Part shown: one piece after another, positions 46,080-55,221 of the stretch
Numbering within the stretch: the stretch's first letter is position 1
Layout: every line of letters starts with the position of its first letter
Source: Treponema sp. UBA4267
Lineage (GTDB): Bacteria > Spirochaetota > Spirochaetia > Treponematales > Treponemataceae
Length of the DNA: 64,000 nucleotides
Reading direction: 5' to 3'
Assembly (NCBI GenBank): GCA_002395155.1
Contig: DGWD01000009.1
Coordinates: 76,584 to 140,583 of the forward strand
Notes under the pieces: generated by a model
What the model saw: only the letters and a program-made list of their open reading frames with translations
The model's database searches: none
Told to the model about the DNA's origin: nothing
Program-made: the position numbers and the translations under genes

Positions 46080-47134
46080 TGATACAGACATACAGTACAA
46101 CTATTCGTAGAAAAGAAATGGATGCTGTTTTGACTTGTATGGTCGATGAAAAAATTGGGCCAGGCGAGATGAATGCAAAACTCATTCAGCAGATAAAAGA
46201 ATTTATTAAGTGTGATGGTGCCGTTGCTCTAAGAAGTCCAGCCATTGCTTTAAAGTATGCATTACAGACAATAAGTTTAGATGAATCCTCAAAAATTATG
46301 ATTTCTGCGTTGGCACCTGCCTGGCAGTATCAGACTATTGAAAGTTTAGGATATGAACCTCTTGTTTTGGATGTAGATGAGTCTTCGGGTTTAGTAACTC
46401 CTGAAATTGTAGCAAATGGTATGAAAGAAGGCGGAAAACTTTTGCTTCTTCATGAAACAGAAGGAATTCTTCCTGATTTTAAAGGATTAAAAGAACTTCA
46501 AATTCCTATTATTGAAGATATTTCTCAAAGTGCAGGTTCTTCTGTTCCTGTTATCAATGAAGATGGTACTACATCAGACCTTAGAAAAGACGCAGGTACA
46601 TTTGGTCTATTTACAATTTTAGGCCTGGAAGAAAGAGATGTAATTACTGCTGGAGGCGGTGCAATTTTGATTGCTACTGGTAGAAGAGAGTGGTCTGTTT
46701 TGAAACAATATGTAGATAAGGCTCCTCTTACAGACTTACTTCCTGATATCAACTGTGCACTTGCATGGGTTGAAGTAAAAGAATTTGCTAGAAACGAGAA
46801 ATCTCGTAAAGAATTGTATTCTATGTATAATCAGGCATGTATGCTTGGCCATCATAAAACTTTTGCCAGAGAGATGGAATATGGCTCTACAATGTGTTCA
46901 TTTCCATTGATTCTTTCAAGTTCTTATAAAGATGTAAAACAGTATGCTGCTAAAAAAGACATTGAAATACAGCTTGCTTTTAATAATTCCGTAATTGCTT
47001 TGCATGATGAATTGTCTGAGGTTTGTATACACGCGAAATCATTGTATTTACGCTGTGTACACATTCCTCTTTATCCGCGTTTAACACATGCAGAAAGTGC
47101 AAAAATTGTAAAGATTTTGTCTACTCTGCCTTAA
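46079..47134 (+). CDS. DegT/DnrJ-fold protein lacking the PLP lysine
   Basis: 351 residues aligning in outline with sugar aminotransferases (DegT/DnrJ/EryC1/StrS): the N-terminal TYSTTIRRKEMDAVLTCM and VALRSPAIALKYALQ blocks, the PLP-site EDISQSAG (residues 146-153, normally EDxAQAxGA), and GLFTILGLEERDVITAGGGA (176-195) in place of the FSFHxxKNITTGEGG motif. The lysine that forms the Schiff base is absent, so ordinary transamination is not expected. The C-terminal segment (HIPLYPRLT near residue 330) matches the family's end. It overlaps cheW by one base. It may be a PLP-independent enzyme, a regulatory pseudoenzyme or a binding protein; no function is asserted. Confidence 0.75.
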   Translation: MIQTYSTTIRRKEMDAVLTCMVDEKIGPGEMNAKLIQQIKEFIKCDGAVALRSPAIALKYALQTISLDESSKIMISALAPAWQYQTIESLGYEPLVLDVDESSGLVTPEIVANGMKEGGKLLLLHETEGILPDFKGLKELQIPIIEDISQSAGSSVPVINEDGTTSDLRKDAGTFGLFTILGLEERDVITAGGGAILIATGRREWSVLKQYVDKAPLTDLLPDINCALAWVEVKEFARNEKSRKELYSMYNQACMLGHHKTFAREMEYGSTMCSFPLILSSSYKDVKQYAAKKDIEIQLAFNNSVIALHDELSEVCIHAKSLYLRCVHIPLYPRLTHAESAKIVKILSTLP

Positions 47135-47159
47135 CTTTTCTTAGTTTTTAAGGAAGATC

Positions 47160-48002
47160 ATGAAAAAAGCTTTAATTATTATTAATATAAGCAAAAATGA
47201 ATCTATGGATTTAGCTCAGGATATAAAAAAGTATCTTGAGTCTAAATCGATTGAAGCTGACTATATCAGTTTTGATGGATTTTGCGATAATACCTCCTTT
47301 GAGCTTTACGATTTTATTGTTTCGCTTGGAGGTGATGGTACGGTTTTATATGCTGCACGAAATGCCGTATCTCTGGGAATTCCTGTATTTCCTGTAAATC
47401 TTGGACAATTTGGTTTTATAGCATCAATACAACCATCAGAATGGAAGAATGTTCTAGATAATTTCTTAAATGGAAAAGAACCTTATGAAGAACGTTCAAT
47501 GATTAAGGTTGAAGTAAAAAGGGAAGAAAAAACAATTTATTCTTCTCTTGGTCTGAATGATGCTGTTATTTCTTCAAGTATTGGCGCTTCTACAGTTTCT
47601 TTAAAAGTTGATTACGACAGTTCTTTATTATGTAAATTGAAAGCTGACGGAATCATTATCTCTACTTCAACAGGTTCTACTGCATACTCAGTTTCTGCTG
47701 GTGGACCTATTGTTGATACTCATCTGGATGCTTTTATTATGACTCCGATGAATTCTTTTTCACTTTCCAGTCGTCCTATTGTATTAAGTACAGAAGGTGT
47801 GATTAAGGTTGAAATTGAACCTTGTAGAACAAAAAATATTTCAATTTCTGTTGATGGTCAGGAGCATGAAAAACTTTTAGTTGGAGACTCAATTTCTATA
47901 AGTAAATACGAAAAAAATATAAAACTTATTTCATGTACAAGAGAAAAGTTTTATAATGCATTACGTTCCAAATTAAATTGGTCAGGAGGTCCACATGCTT
48001 GA
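47160..48002 (+). CDS. nadK: NAD kinase
   Basis: Phosphorylates NAD to NADP. 280 residues with the family signature LGGDGTVLYAARNA (GGDGT, about residues 57-70), NLGQFGFIASI, LNDAVISS and the GIIISTSTGSTAYSVSAGGPI block that binds NAD. Length and motif order are normal. It lies 25 bases after the DegT-fold gene and overlaps recN by 8 bases. nadK-recN adjacency is widely conserved. Confidence 0.95.
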   Translation: MKKALIIINISKNESMDLAQDIKKYLESKSIEADYISFDGFCDNTSFELYDFIVSLGGDGTVLYAARNAVSLGIPVFPVNLGQFGFIASIQPSEWKNVLDNFLNGKEPYEERSMIKVEVKREEKTIYSSLGLNDAVISSSIGASTVSLKVDYDSSLLCKLKADGIIISTSTGSTAYSVSAGGPIVDTHLDAFIMTPMNSFSLSSRPIVLSTEGVIKVEIEPCRTKNISISVDGQEHEKLLVGDSISISKYEKNIKLISCTREKFYNALRSKLNWSGGPHA

Positions 48003-49731
48003 GGATTTAACAATTAAAGATTTTGCTCTTATTGATTCTGACTATTTGGAATTTAAAAAAGGTTTTACAGTTCTTTCTGGAGAAACTGGTGCAGGTAAAT
48101 CAATTTTAATAGGAGCTTTATCATTTCTTTTAGGTGGAAAAGCTGAAACTTCTCAAATTAGAAGTGGCAAAAGTGAAGCTTCTGTAAGTGCAACTTTTTA
48201 TATAAAAGATCAGCCTGTTAGAACTGGTATAAGTCTTGATGATGAAGCTGAAAATGCCTGTGAATGGCTTGTACAGCATGGTATAGAAATAGAAAATAAT
48301 CGGGTTTTGTTAAGACGCTTTATCAGAGATAGTGGAAAATCTGCCGCATGGATTGATAATACTCCTGTTACAAGAAGTGATTTAGCCCAATTTTCCGCTT
48401 TTTTACTTGATATTCACGGTCAGCACGAACACCAGTCTTTGATGAAGGTTTCTGAACATAGAAAATATCTCGATGCGAGAGCTGGAATACTTGATCAAGT
48501 TGAAAAATTTAAGAGCCTTTATGCTCAATTGGTAGCAAAAAGAAAGCAGCTATCAGAGTATAATATGTCTGATAGCGAAAGATTAAGAAAACTTGATATG
48601 ATGACTTTTGCTGTAAAAGAAATTTCAGAAGCAAAACTTAAAGCAAATGAAGATAGTCTTTTGGAAGATGAGCAAAATCGTCTTATGTCTTATGAAAAAA
48701 TCTATTCAGATTTGGAATCAATTAATCAGGCAATGTCGGATTCAGATTCCTCAATCATACCTCTTATGAAAAAGGTAAAAAGAGATTCAAGTCATATTTC
48801 AGAATTAGATAAAACTTTATCACCTTTAGATGAACGCTTAGAATCTGCCTTTTATGAACTTTCAGATATTGCTGATGAATTCCAAAGTTATAAAGATAAA
48901 CTTGTTTTTGATCCTAATCACTTGCAGGAAATAGAAGATAGACTTTCTTTAATCTACAGTTTAAAGAAAAAATATGCCTCATCTGTAAATGCACCTTTAT
49001 CTGAAGTTATGGATTATTTTAACGAGGCTCAAAACTTCATTGAAGAAAATGGAGAAGGGAATAATAAAAAGGAAAAACTTGAAGCTGAAATAAAAGCTTT
49101 GGAAAAGGAAGTTTTATCTTTAGCGGATACATTATCTGCAAAACGTAAAGAAACTGCCGAAATCTTAAATACGGAAGTGGATCAAATCCTTTCAAATCTT
49201 GGAATGTCTGGTACAAAGTTTAAGGTTAGCCTTTCGCAAAAGCCTGGTTCAGATGTAGAACAAACTTGCGGTCCTTACGGAAAAGATAATATAGAGTTTT
49301 TGATTTCTGCAAATCCTGGAAATCCTCCTTTACCTTTGGCTAAGATTGCCTCTGGTGGTGAACTTTCCCGTGTAATGTTGGCTCTTAAAACTATTTTTGC
49401 ACAAACTGACTCAGTTGATACTCTTATCTTTGATGAAATTGATACTGGAATTGGCGGGCAGGTTGCTGTAGCCGTTGGTGCCCACTTGAAGGAATTGGCA
49501 AAAAATCGTCAAATTTTCTGTATCACACACCTAGCGAGCATAGCGGTTTATGCCGATAATCAAATAAAGATAGAAAAGAGTGTCTCTGGTGAGATTACTT
49601 CATCAAATGTTTTTATGATTGAAGGCGAAGACCGTGTAAAAGAAATTGCACGAATGTTATCAGGCGATGCAGATACAGAACAATCACTCCAGCATGCTAG
49701 AACGCTTCTTTCGAAATATAGCAATGTATAA
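47995..49731 (+). CDS. recN: DNA repair protein RecN
   Basis: SMC-like ATPase acting early in double-strand-break repair. 578 residues: Walker A LSGETGAGKSILIGAL near residue 28-43, a central coiled-coil section (about 160-390), signature ASGGELSRVMLALK and Walker B TLIFDEIDTGIGG, then FCITHLASIAVYAD. Length is typical. It overlaps nadK by 8 bases and is followed 11 bases later by an unknown gene. Confidence 0.95.
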   Translation: MLEDLTIKDFALIDSDYLEFKKGFTVLSGETGAGKSILIGALSFLLGGKAETSQIRSGKSEASVSATFYIKDQPVRTGISLDDEAENACEWLVQHGIEIENNRVLLRRFIRDSGKSAAWIDNTPVTRSDLAQFSAFLLDIHGQHEHQSLMKVSEHRKYLDARAGILDQVEKFKSLYAQLVAKRKQLSEYNMSDSERLRKLDMMTFAVKEISEAKLKANEDSLLEDEQNRLMSYEKIYSDLESINQAMSDSDSSIIPLMKKVKRDSSHISELDKTLSPLDERLESAFYELSDIADEFQSYKDKLVFDPNHLQEIEDRLSLIYSLKKKYASSVNAPLSEVMDYFNEAQNFIEENGEGNNKKEKLEAEIKALEKEVLSLADTLSAKRKETAEILNTEVDQILSNLGMSGTKFKVSLSQKPGSDVEQTCGPYGKDNIEFLISANPGNPPLPLAKIASGGELSRVMLALKTIFAQTDSVDTLIFDEIDTGIGGQVAVAVGAHLKELAKNRQIFCITHLASIAVYADNQIKIEKSVSGEITSSNVFMIEGEDRVKEIARMLSGDADTEQSLQHARTLLSKYSNV

Positions 49732-49742
49732 AGGGGTTTCCT

Positions 49743-50546
49743 ATGGCAAAGATTTCTGAAGAAACAAGACTTCATTTTAGCGAGGTTATTAAACCTTATC
49801 AGGAAAAAATAACAGCAACTCTCGCAAAAGAAAAGACTATGTTAAATGGTATGCATAAAGGTGATGTCGATTACGAAAATAAAAAACTTCTTTTATGCGA
49901 AGATATGATTTACATTTCTTCACTTTATATGGCTCAAAATAGTCTTTCCTGGAAATTGATGGAAGTTAAAAATAATGATGCCTTAAACGATGCCAGAAAA
50001 ATCTTATATAAAGCTATTATTTATTTGGAAGAAGTTGTAACAGATGGAATTGATGTTCCTTATGCAGATTTAAGTGAATATCTTGAAAAAATTTCCAGTG
50101 TAACAATCACTCGTAGATATGCTATTATTCGAAAGCTTGGTCTTGCCATAACTTTATTGAAAGATGCTTTTGGAGATAATAGTAAGTGGAAATGGTCTTT
50201 TGTTGAATTGGAAGGCCGTTTTACAGCAGTTGCAAAAAATCTTATAGATATGAAGTCTTGTGTAAAAGACTATTTTGATCCAAGATCTGAAAATTACGAA
50301 ACAACTGTTTTGTATATACGATTAATTTCAAAACTACTAAATGATTCTGCTACAGCATATCGTGATAAATACGAAACTTCAACCAGACGTATTGATGATA
50401 TGCGTAATGCAATTAAATATCTTTTGGCACTAAGAAAATTAAATGTTGCCATTAGTAATTCTGAACAGGCTGAAGAAGTAAAGAAAAAGGCTCTTGTTTG
50501 GAAGGACAAAATGGATGCCGACCATAAGGCTGGTTTGAGCAATTAA
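49743..50546 (+). CDS. Conserved-looking protein of unknown function, all-helical
   Basis: 267 residues, no signal peptide or membrane segment, predominantly charged helices. Segments such as LAKEKTMLNGMHKGDVDYEN, KILYKAIIYLEEVVTDGIDV and EQAEEVKKKALVWKDKMDAD suggest a helical bundle. It is located 11 bases after recN and 25 before the HD-domain gene, so it is translated from the same mRNA. I recognise no family; a Treponema-restricted protein is likely. The reading frame matches the codon usage of its neighbours. Confidence 0.7.
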   Translation: MAKISEETRLHFSEVIKPYQEKITATLAKEKTMLNGMHKGDVDYENKKLLLCEDMIYISSLYMAQNSLSWKLMEVKNNDALNDARKILYKAIIYLEEVVTDGIDVPYADLSEYLEKISSVTITRRYAIIRKLGLAITLLKDAFGDNSKWKWSFVELEGRFTAVAKNLIDMKSCVKDYFDPRSENYETTVLYIRLISKLLNDSATAYRDKYETSTRRIDDMRNAIKYLLALRKLNVAISNSEQAEEVKKKALVWKDKMDADHKAGLSN

Positions 50547-50571
50547 TTAAAATTATTTTCATGGATAATAT

Positions 50572-51789
50572 ATGGAAAAAGATCTCGTTTTGAAAATCTT
50601 TGAAGGTTTTTCTATACAAAGATGGAATGACCTGATACGGCCTTTTGATTTAGTTGAAATGGATAAAGCAGGCGAAAAAATGGTGCTTGCTTATATAATT
50701 GGAAAATTTGAAGAAAAGAAAGGTCATAAAATTGATTGGGTATGGATGATTTATGCCTCTCTTTTTGATTTATTAAGAAAAATTTCCCTTTGCGATATAA
50801 AAGCTCCAGTTCAACAAATGTTGAAAAATGAATTTAAGGAAGAATATTTAAGACTTAATGAATGGGTATTAAATCAATATAAAGATATGATACCTGATAG
50901 TAAGTTATTCTCTGAATTTACAATTTATACAGGTCAGAAGGCTGATTCATTACCACTTGCGGCGAATTTAAAAAGATCTCTTATGGTTTATAATGCCGCA
51001 CATAAATATTCTACCATTCGTGAAATGGAGATGATTGCTCCTGTAAATGAAGCTGCACGTCTTTCTAATATAAAAACTGCATTGGAAAAAGAAATTCAAC
51101 AATATCTTGAATTAGAGGGCTTACAAAAATTAATGACTCACCAAAAGGAATTTGATTTTTTATTGAAAATTGAACAACTTCGTTTTCAAACAAGATGGAA
51201 TCAAACTCCAAGAGTTCCTGCAACTTCTGTTTTGGGGCATTGTTTTTATGTAGCAATAATGACTCTTCTTTTGGGCCGTGAATCTAATCCAAAGATGTGC
51301 AAAAAACGTATTGTGAACAATTTCTTTTGTGCTCTGTTTCATGATTTACCAGAATCTGTAACAAGAGATATTATTTCTCCGGTAAAACAAGCAACTGACG
51401 AGCTTCCAAATATCGTAAAAAAGATTGAAGATGAAATCGTAAAAAAAGAACTTGTACCTCTTATGGATGATTATTTCGTTGATGAAGTAATGTATTATAC
51501 AAATGATGAATTTTCAAACCGAGTTTTAATTGATGGTAAGGTAAGGGCTGTTTCTTGGGAAGAACTTAATGAAAAGTATAATTCTGAAGAATACAACCCA
51601 ATTGATGGAAGACTTGTAAGAATTTGTGATCATTTTTCTGCATTGATGGAGGCCGATATCTCTATCAAACATGGTATTACTTCAAAACACTTAATAACTG
51701 GTAGAGAAGGAACGATAAATCACTATAAAGAAGGCGAGATTATTTCTGGAATAAATGTTCATGATTTTTTTAATAAAATCATTTTATAA
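50572..51789 (+). CDS. HD-domain phosphohydrolase, YfbR/HD_3-like
   Basis: 405 residues with a C-terminal HD domain. The metal ligands read: His in VLGHCFYVAIMTLLLG, the HD pair in FCALFHDLPESVTRDIISPV and a late Asp in RICDHFSALMEADISIKHG. DLPE-type motifs occur in 5'-nucleotidases (YfbR-like, HD_3). The ~180-residue N-terminal part is helical and unrecognised. It might act on deoxynucleotides or on a signalling nucleotide; the sequence does not decide. Final gene of the cheW operon. Confidence 0.8.
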   Translation: MEKDLVLKIFEGFSIQRWNDLIRPFDLVEMDKAGEKMVLAYIIGKFEEKKGHKIDWVWMIYASLFDLLRKISLCDIKAPVQQMLKNEFKEEYLRLNEWVLNQYKDMIPDSKLFSEFTIYTGQKADSLPLAANLKRSLMVYNAAHKYSTIREMEMIAPVNEAARLSNIKTALEKEIQQYLELEGLQKLMTHQKEFDFLLKIEQLRFQTRWNQTPRVPATSVLGHCFYVAIMTLLLGRESNPKMCKKRIVNNFFCALFHDLPESVTRDIISPVKQATDELPNIVKKIEDEIVKKELVPLMDDYFVDEVMYYTNDEFSNRVLIDGKVRAVSWEELNEKYNSEEYNPIDGRLVRICDHFSALMEADISIKHGITSKHLITGREGTINHYKEGEIISGINVHDFFNKIIL

Positions 51790-51812
51790 TAAATGAATGC
51801 TAAAAAATTGCC

Positions 51813-51818
51813 GATAAT
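51813..51818 (+). promoter_or_regulatory. Possible -10 box for the LysM/LytM gene
   Basis: GATAAT lies 6 bases before ATG 51825, with no ribosome binding site nearby. Compatible with leaderless transcription, but the -35 region is not convincing. Confidence 0.35.
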
Positions 51819-51824
51819 ATATTT

Positions 51825-52736
51825 ATGATGAAATACCTAACAAAAAAAAGCCTTACATTTATTTCAATTTTTCTAATTTTATCTTTTTGTATTTTTGCTG
51901 ACACATTATACAAGGTAAATAAGGGAGATACTCTTTATTCTATAAGTCGAAAATATCAGATTACGGTAGCGGAACTTAGGGCTGCAAATAATTTATCTGA
52001 AAATGACGTATTAAAAGCTGGTCAAAAACTTATTATCCCTGAAGCTGACATTAGTACTGCTGTTGCTTTATCTGGAGATAAAAACAATAAGAGTGATTCG
52101 CCTGTAAATACAAGTAATACAACTGAAATTGAAGTTAAGAAGGGTGATACCTTATATTCTTTAAGTAAAAAGTATGGATTAACAGTTGCTGATTTACTTG
52201 CAATAAATAATTTAGATTCTTCATCTGTAATTAAAGTTGGTCAGAAGTTAAAAGTTAGAACTACAAGCCTTTCAAACGCATCTCAGAATGAAAGTAAGGT
52301 CGCCAATGTAAATAATGACATTAAGATTGTAGAAAAAGCTCCAGATACAAGAACTTACGGAGCTACAGTTACAGCTGATACAAATACAAAATGGCCTGTT
52401 TCAAATCCAAAAATTACCCAGGTAAAAGGTAAGATTTCGGGGGTTCAACTTTCTGCTAAAGAAAATGAAAAAGTTCTTTGTATTCATGAAGGAACTGTAA
52501 TGTATGTTGGAACTTACCGTGGTTTTGGTCAGGTTGTTTTTGTACAATCAAAGACTGGCTTAATTTATGCTTACACAGGACTTGGTTCTGTAAAGGTTAA
52601 AAAAGGTGAATATGCTGTTGCTGCTACAGAATTAGGTAGTGCCGGAATAGATCCAATTTCAGGAAAATCACAGATAACATTTATGGTATTCCAAAATGGT
52701 CAGCCAATTGATCCAGGAAAAGCTCCAAGAAGCTAA
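51825..52736 (+). CDS. LysM and degenerate LytM-domain cell-wall protein
   Basis: Exported peptidoglycan-binding protein of NlpD-like layout. 303 residues: signal peptide to IFA (about residue 25), LysM repeat 1 (about 28-71, YKVNKGDTLYSISRKYQITV), LysM repeat 2 (about 103-147, EVKKGDTLYSLSKKYGLTVAD) and a C-terminal LytM/M23-type domain (about 185-303, GTVMYVGTYRGFGQVVFVQS). The HxxxD and HxH zinc ligands of active M23 peptidases are missing (QITFMVF where HLHFEV is expected), so it is probably a non-catalytic activator of an amidase, as NlpD and EnvC are. Partner amidase not in this window. Confidence 0.87.
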   Translation: MMKYLTKKSLTFISIFLILSFCIFADTLYKVNKGDTLYSISRKYQITVAELRAANNLSENDVLKAGQKLIIPEADISTAVALSGDKNNKSDSPVNTSNTTEIEVKKGDTLYSLSKKYGLTVADLLAINNLDSSSVIKVGQKLKVRTTSLSNASQNESKVANVNNDIKIVEKAPDTRTYGATVTADTNTKWPVSNPKITQVKGKISGVQLSAKENEKVLCIHEGTVMYVGTYRGFGQVVFVQSKTGLIYAYTGLGSVKVKKGEYAVAATELGSAGIDPISGKSQITFMVFQNGQPIDPGKAPRS

Positions 52737-52742
52737 ATAAGA

Positions 52743-53312
52743 TTAATATTTTTCAGGATTAATACATAATTTAAATAATTCCATGCAAGTTTTTGCATCA
52801 TCAAGGGCTCTATGTGAAGAGCCTTTGTCTATTTTAAAGGCATCTGCAAGAAAATCTAACTTGTGTTTCGAAAAATTTGGAAAACGCTCCCTGGAAAGTT
52901 GTAAAGTATCAATTACTTTATTATGTGTAACAGGATAACCACAAGTTTGGCATTCTGCGTTTAAAAAGTTCAAATCAAATTGAGCGTTATGTGCAACCAG
53001 AATTGTATCTTTTATAAAGCTTAAAAAAGAGGCTATATGATCTTGTATAGGATCTGCTCCATCAACCATTTCTTGCGTAATATGAGTAAGATTTATGATG
53101 AAGGGGGAAAGTGTTTGTGCTGGATAAAATAAGTTTGTCCAGTTTGAAATAAGGCCGTCTTTTGAAAATTTGACGGCGCCTATTTCAATGATTCTGCCAG
53201 TGGTAGGAGTAATTGTTGTAGTCTCCGTATCAAAGGCAGTAAAGATTGCACCCTCGTTATAGAGTTTGTACAATCTTCGGTAATCAGTGAGTTTTTTATT
53301 TGGATGCTGCAT
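52743..53312 (-). CDS. DnaQ-like 3'-5' exonuclease
   Basis: DEDDh exonuclease of the DNA polymerase III epsilon family. 189 residues with Exo I FDTETTTITPTTGRIIEIGAV, Exo II LVAHNAQFDLNFLNAE and Exo III SSHRALDDAKTCMELF. It is a stand-alone domain; whether it serves as polymerase proofreader, RNase T-like enzyme or independent nuclease cannot be told. It starts inside the pgm 3' end, overlapping it by 17 bases, so the two are cotranscribed. Confidence 0.9.
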   Translation of the reverse strand: MQHPNKKLTDYRRLYKLYNEGAIFTAFDTETTTITPTTGRIIEIGAVKFSKDGLISNWTNLFYPAQTLSPFIINLTHITQEMVDGADPIQDHIASFLSFIKDTILVAHNAQFDLNFLNAECQTCGYPVTHNKVIDTLQLSRERFPNFSKHKLDFLADAFKIDKGSSHRALDDAKTCMELFKLCINPEKY

Positions 53313-55041
53313 CGATAATCTTCTGAATATCAGCAGTAATTCCGTTACAGAGTTGACCTGCTTTTACTTTTGCATCAGCTAACCAAGCATCTGTTCCGTT
53401 TCCTGCAGGTACCATAGAGTTGATGTAGAACTTAATTTTTGGTTCTGTTCCAGATGGACGAGCACTAACAATAGTTCCGCTTTCCAAATAGAACTGAAGA
53501 ACATTACTCTTAGGAAGTTTTGGATCGTTCAAGAGGTCACGAACTTTGACAACTTTTTCTCCACCAAGGCTTGCAGGAGGATTCTGCCGCATAGAAGCCA
53601 TCATATTCTTCATTGTTTCTTTTCCTGTCATACCTTCAAAGTTCTGTGAAATTGCACGGTCTTCAAAGTATCCGAATTCCTTCCACATATCATCAAGGTG
53701 TTCAAGCAAGCTCTTTCCTTCTGAACGCCAGTAAAGAATCATTTCAGCACACATAGCAGCAGCAGAAACTCCATCTTTATCCATTACGTCTTTTTCAACT
53801 TTGTAACCGTAACTTTCTTCAAGACCGAATACATAGTTGTAAGAACCGTCTTTTTCAAATTCATCTTCAATAGCGGCAATCCACTTGAAACCTGTAAGAC
53901 AGTCAAGCATTGTAACTCCGTATTTTTTACAAATGTAATCGCCAAATGGAGAAGTTACAATTGAACGGATACAAGCTGGATTTGCAGGCATTTTGTTGAA
54001 TTCTTTGCGAGAACGGAATACATAATCCATAAGAAGAGCACCCATCTGGTTACCAGAAAGGAGAACCCAGTTTCCATCTTTGTCAGGGAAAGCTGTACCG
54101 AAACGGTCTGAGTCAGGGTCAGTAGCCATAACACCATCAGCATTTTCCTTTTTAGCCAATTCAACAGCCATCTTAAGTGCTGGTTTTTCTTCTGGGTTTG
54201 GCTTTTCTACAGTTGGGAAGTTTCCATTTGGTTCTCTCTGTTCTGGAACTGTAATAACTTTAAGTCCAAGATCTCCAAGAACTTTTTCTACGTGCATAGC
54301 ACCTGTTCCGTGGAGTGGAGTGTAAACAATGCGTACATCTTTTGCCTTAGCCTTGATTAAGTCAGGACGGAAAAGCTGGCTTTTACACATAGCCCAGAAT
54401 TTTTCATCAATTTCTTTATCAATAAGAACAAGTTTACCAGAAGAAATTGCTTCAACTCTTGTCATTGTCTTTACTTCTGTAACCTTGTTTACTTCTTCAA
54501 TAATTCCTACATCATGTGGTTCAATAACCTGAGCACCGTTATCCCAGTATGCCTTGTAACCATTATATTTTTTAGGATTGTGTGATGCTGTAACTACAAC
54601 ACCAGTCTGAGCCTTCAACTGTAAAATTGCATAAGAAAGTTCTGGAGTTGGACGGAGACCAGAGAATAAGTAGGCCTTAATTCCGTTTGCAGCAAAAATA
54701 AGAGCAGTTGCTTCAGCAAATACATCTGAATTGTTACGGCTATCATAAGCAACAACAGCACTTAAAGTTCCTGCCTTTGCCTTGTCTGGGAAAGCTTTAA
54801 TTACATAATTTGCAAGACCTTGTGTAGCTTTGTTTATTTCGAGTGTGTTCATACGGTTTGTACCGCCACCCATAATACCACGAAGTCCACCTGTTCCAAA
54901 TTCAAGAGTCTGATAGAATCTGTCTTCAAGTTCTGTATAATCTTCTTTTGCAATAAGTTCTTCAACTTCTTTGCTAAATCTTTCATCTTTTTCGGCAGCA
55001 ATGTATTCTTTTGCACGCTTTAAGATTTCGGTCTTATCCAT
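53296..55041 (-). CDS. pgm: Phosphoglucomutase/phosphomannomutase, PgcA type
   Basis: Alpha-D-phosphohexomutase that interconverts hexose 1- and 6-phosphates. 581 residues with the phosphoserine loop VVVTASHNPKKYNGYKAYW, metal loop ATDPDSDRFG, sugar loop FGLEESYG and phosphate-binding SARPSGTEPKIKFYI, all intact. The length and GLEES loop fit the PgcA subgroup rather than the ~450-residue mutases. Codons are richer in C-ending forms than neighbours, consistent with strong expression. ATG with AAGGAG 6 bases upstream. Glucose-1-phosphate would feed glycogen, UDP-glucose and, with RmlB downstream in the window, dTDP-sugars. Confidence 0.95.
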   Translation of the reverse strand: MDKTEILKRAKEYIAAEKDERFSKEVEELIAKEDYTELEDRFYQTLEFGTGGLRGIMGGGTNRMNTLEINKATQGLANYVIKAFPDKAKAGTLSAVVAYDSRNNSDVFAEATALIFAANGIKAYLFSGLRPTPELSYAILQLKAQTGVVVTASHNPKKYNGYKAYWDNGAQVIEPHDVGIIEEVNKVTEVKTMTRVEAISSGKLVLIDKEIDEKFWAMCKSQLFRPDLIKAKAKDVRIVYTPLHGTGAMHVEKVLGDLGLKVITVPEQREPNGNFPTVEKPNPEEKPALKMAVELAKKENADGVMATDPDSDRFGTAFPDKDGNWVLLSGNQMGALLMDYVFRSRKEFNKMPANPACIRSIVTSPFGDYICKKYGVTMLDCLTGFKWIAAIEDEFEKDGSYNYVFGLEESYGYKVEKDVMDKDGVSAAAMCAEMILYWRSEGKSLLEHLDDMWKEFGYFEDRAISQNFEGMTGKETMKNMMASMRQNPPASLGGEKVVKVRDLLNDPKLPKSNVLQFYLESGTIVSARPSGTEPKIKFYINSMVPAGNGTDAWLADAKVKAGQLCNGITADIQKIIDAASK

Positions 55042-55073
55042 TAATGTCTCCTTAAATTGTATATGTCCTTAAT

Positions 55074-55104
55074 AACCTATAAAAGGTTGAAATAATAAGT
55101 ACAA
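55074..55104 (-). promoter_or_regulatory. pgm promoter with AACCT/AGGTT repeat
   Basis: On the minus strand TTGTAC (55104-55099), 17 bases, TATAGG (55081-55076). The -10 box lies within the perfect inverted repeat AACCT-ATAAA-AGGTT (55074-55088, given on the plus strand), which could be an operator. The rest of the 180-base gap (55042-55221) is AT-rich with no gene. Confidence 0.4.
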
Positions 55105-55221
55105 TTTTATTAAAAAATTATAATAAATTTAAGCATAATATTAAAGTAGAAATATATACAATAATCAGCTTATTTATTGAGTAAAAAAAATGATTTAAAA
55201 TTTTAATTGTTTGAAAAAAGC

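Noticed and set aside
46079..47134. Calling this gene a functional sugar aminotransferase
   Set aside because: The PLP-binding Lys motif is not present, so naming an aminotransferase activity would overstate the evidence.
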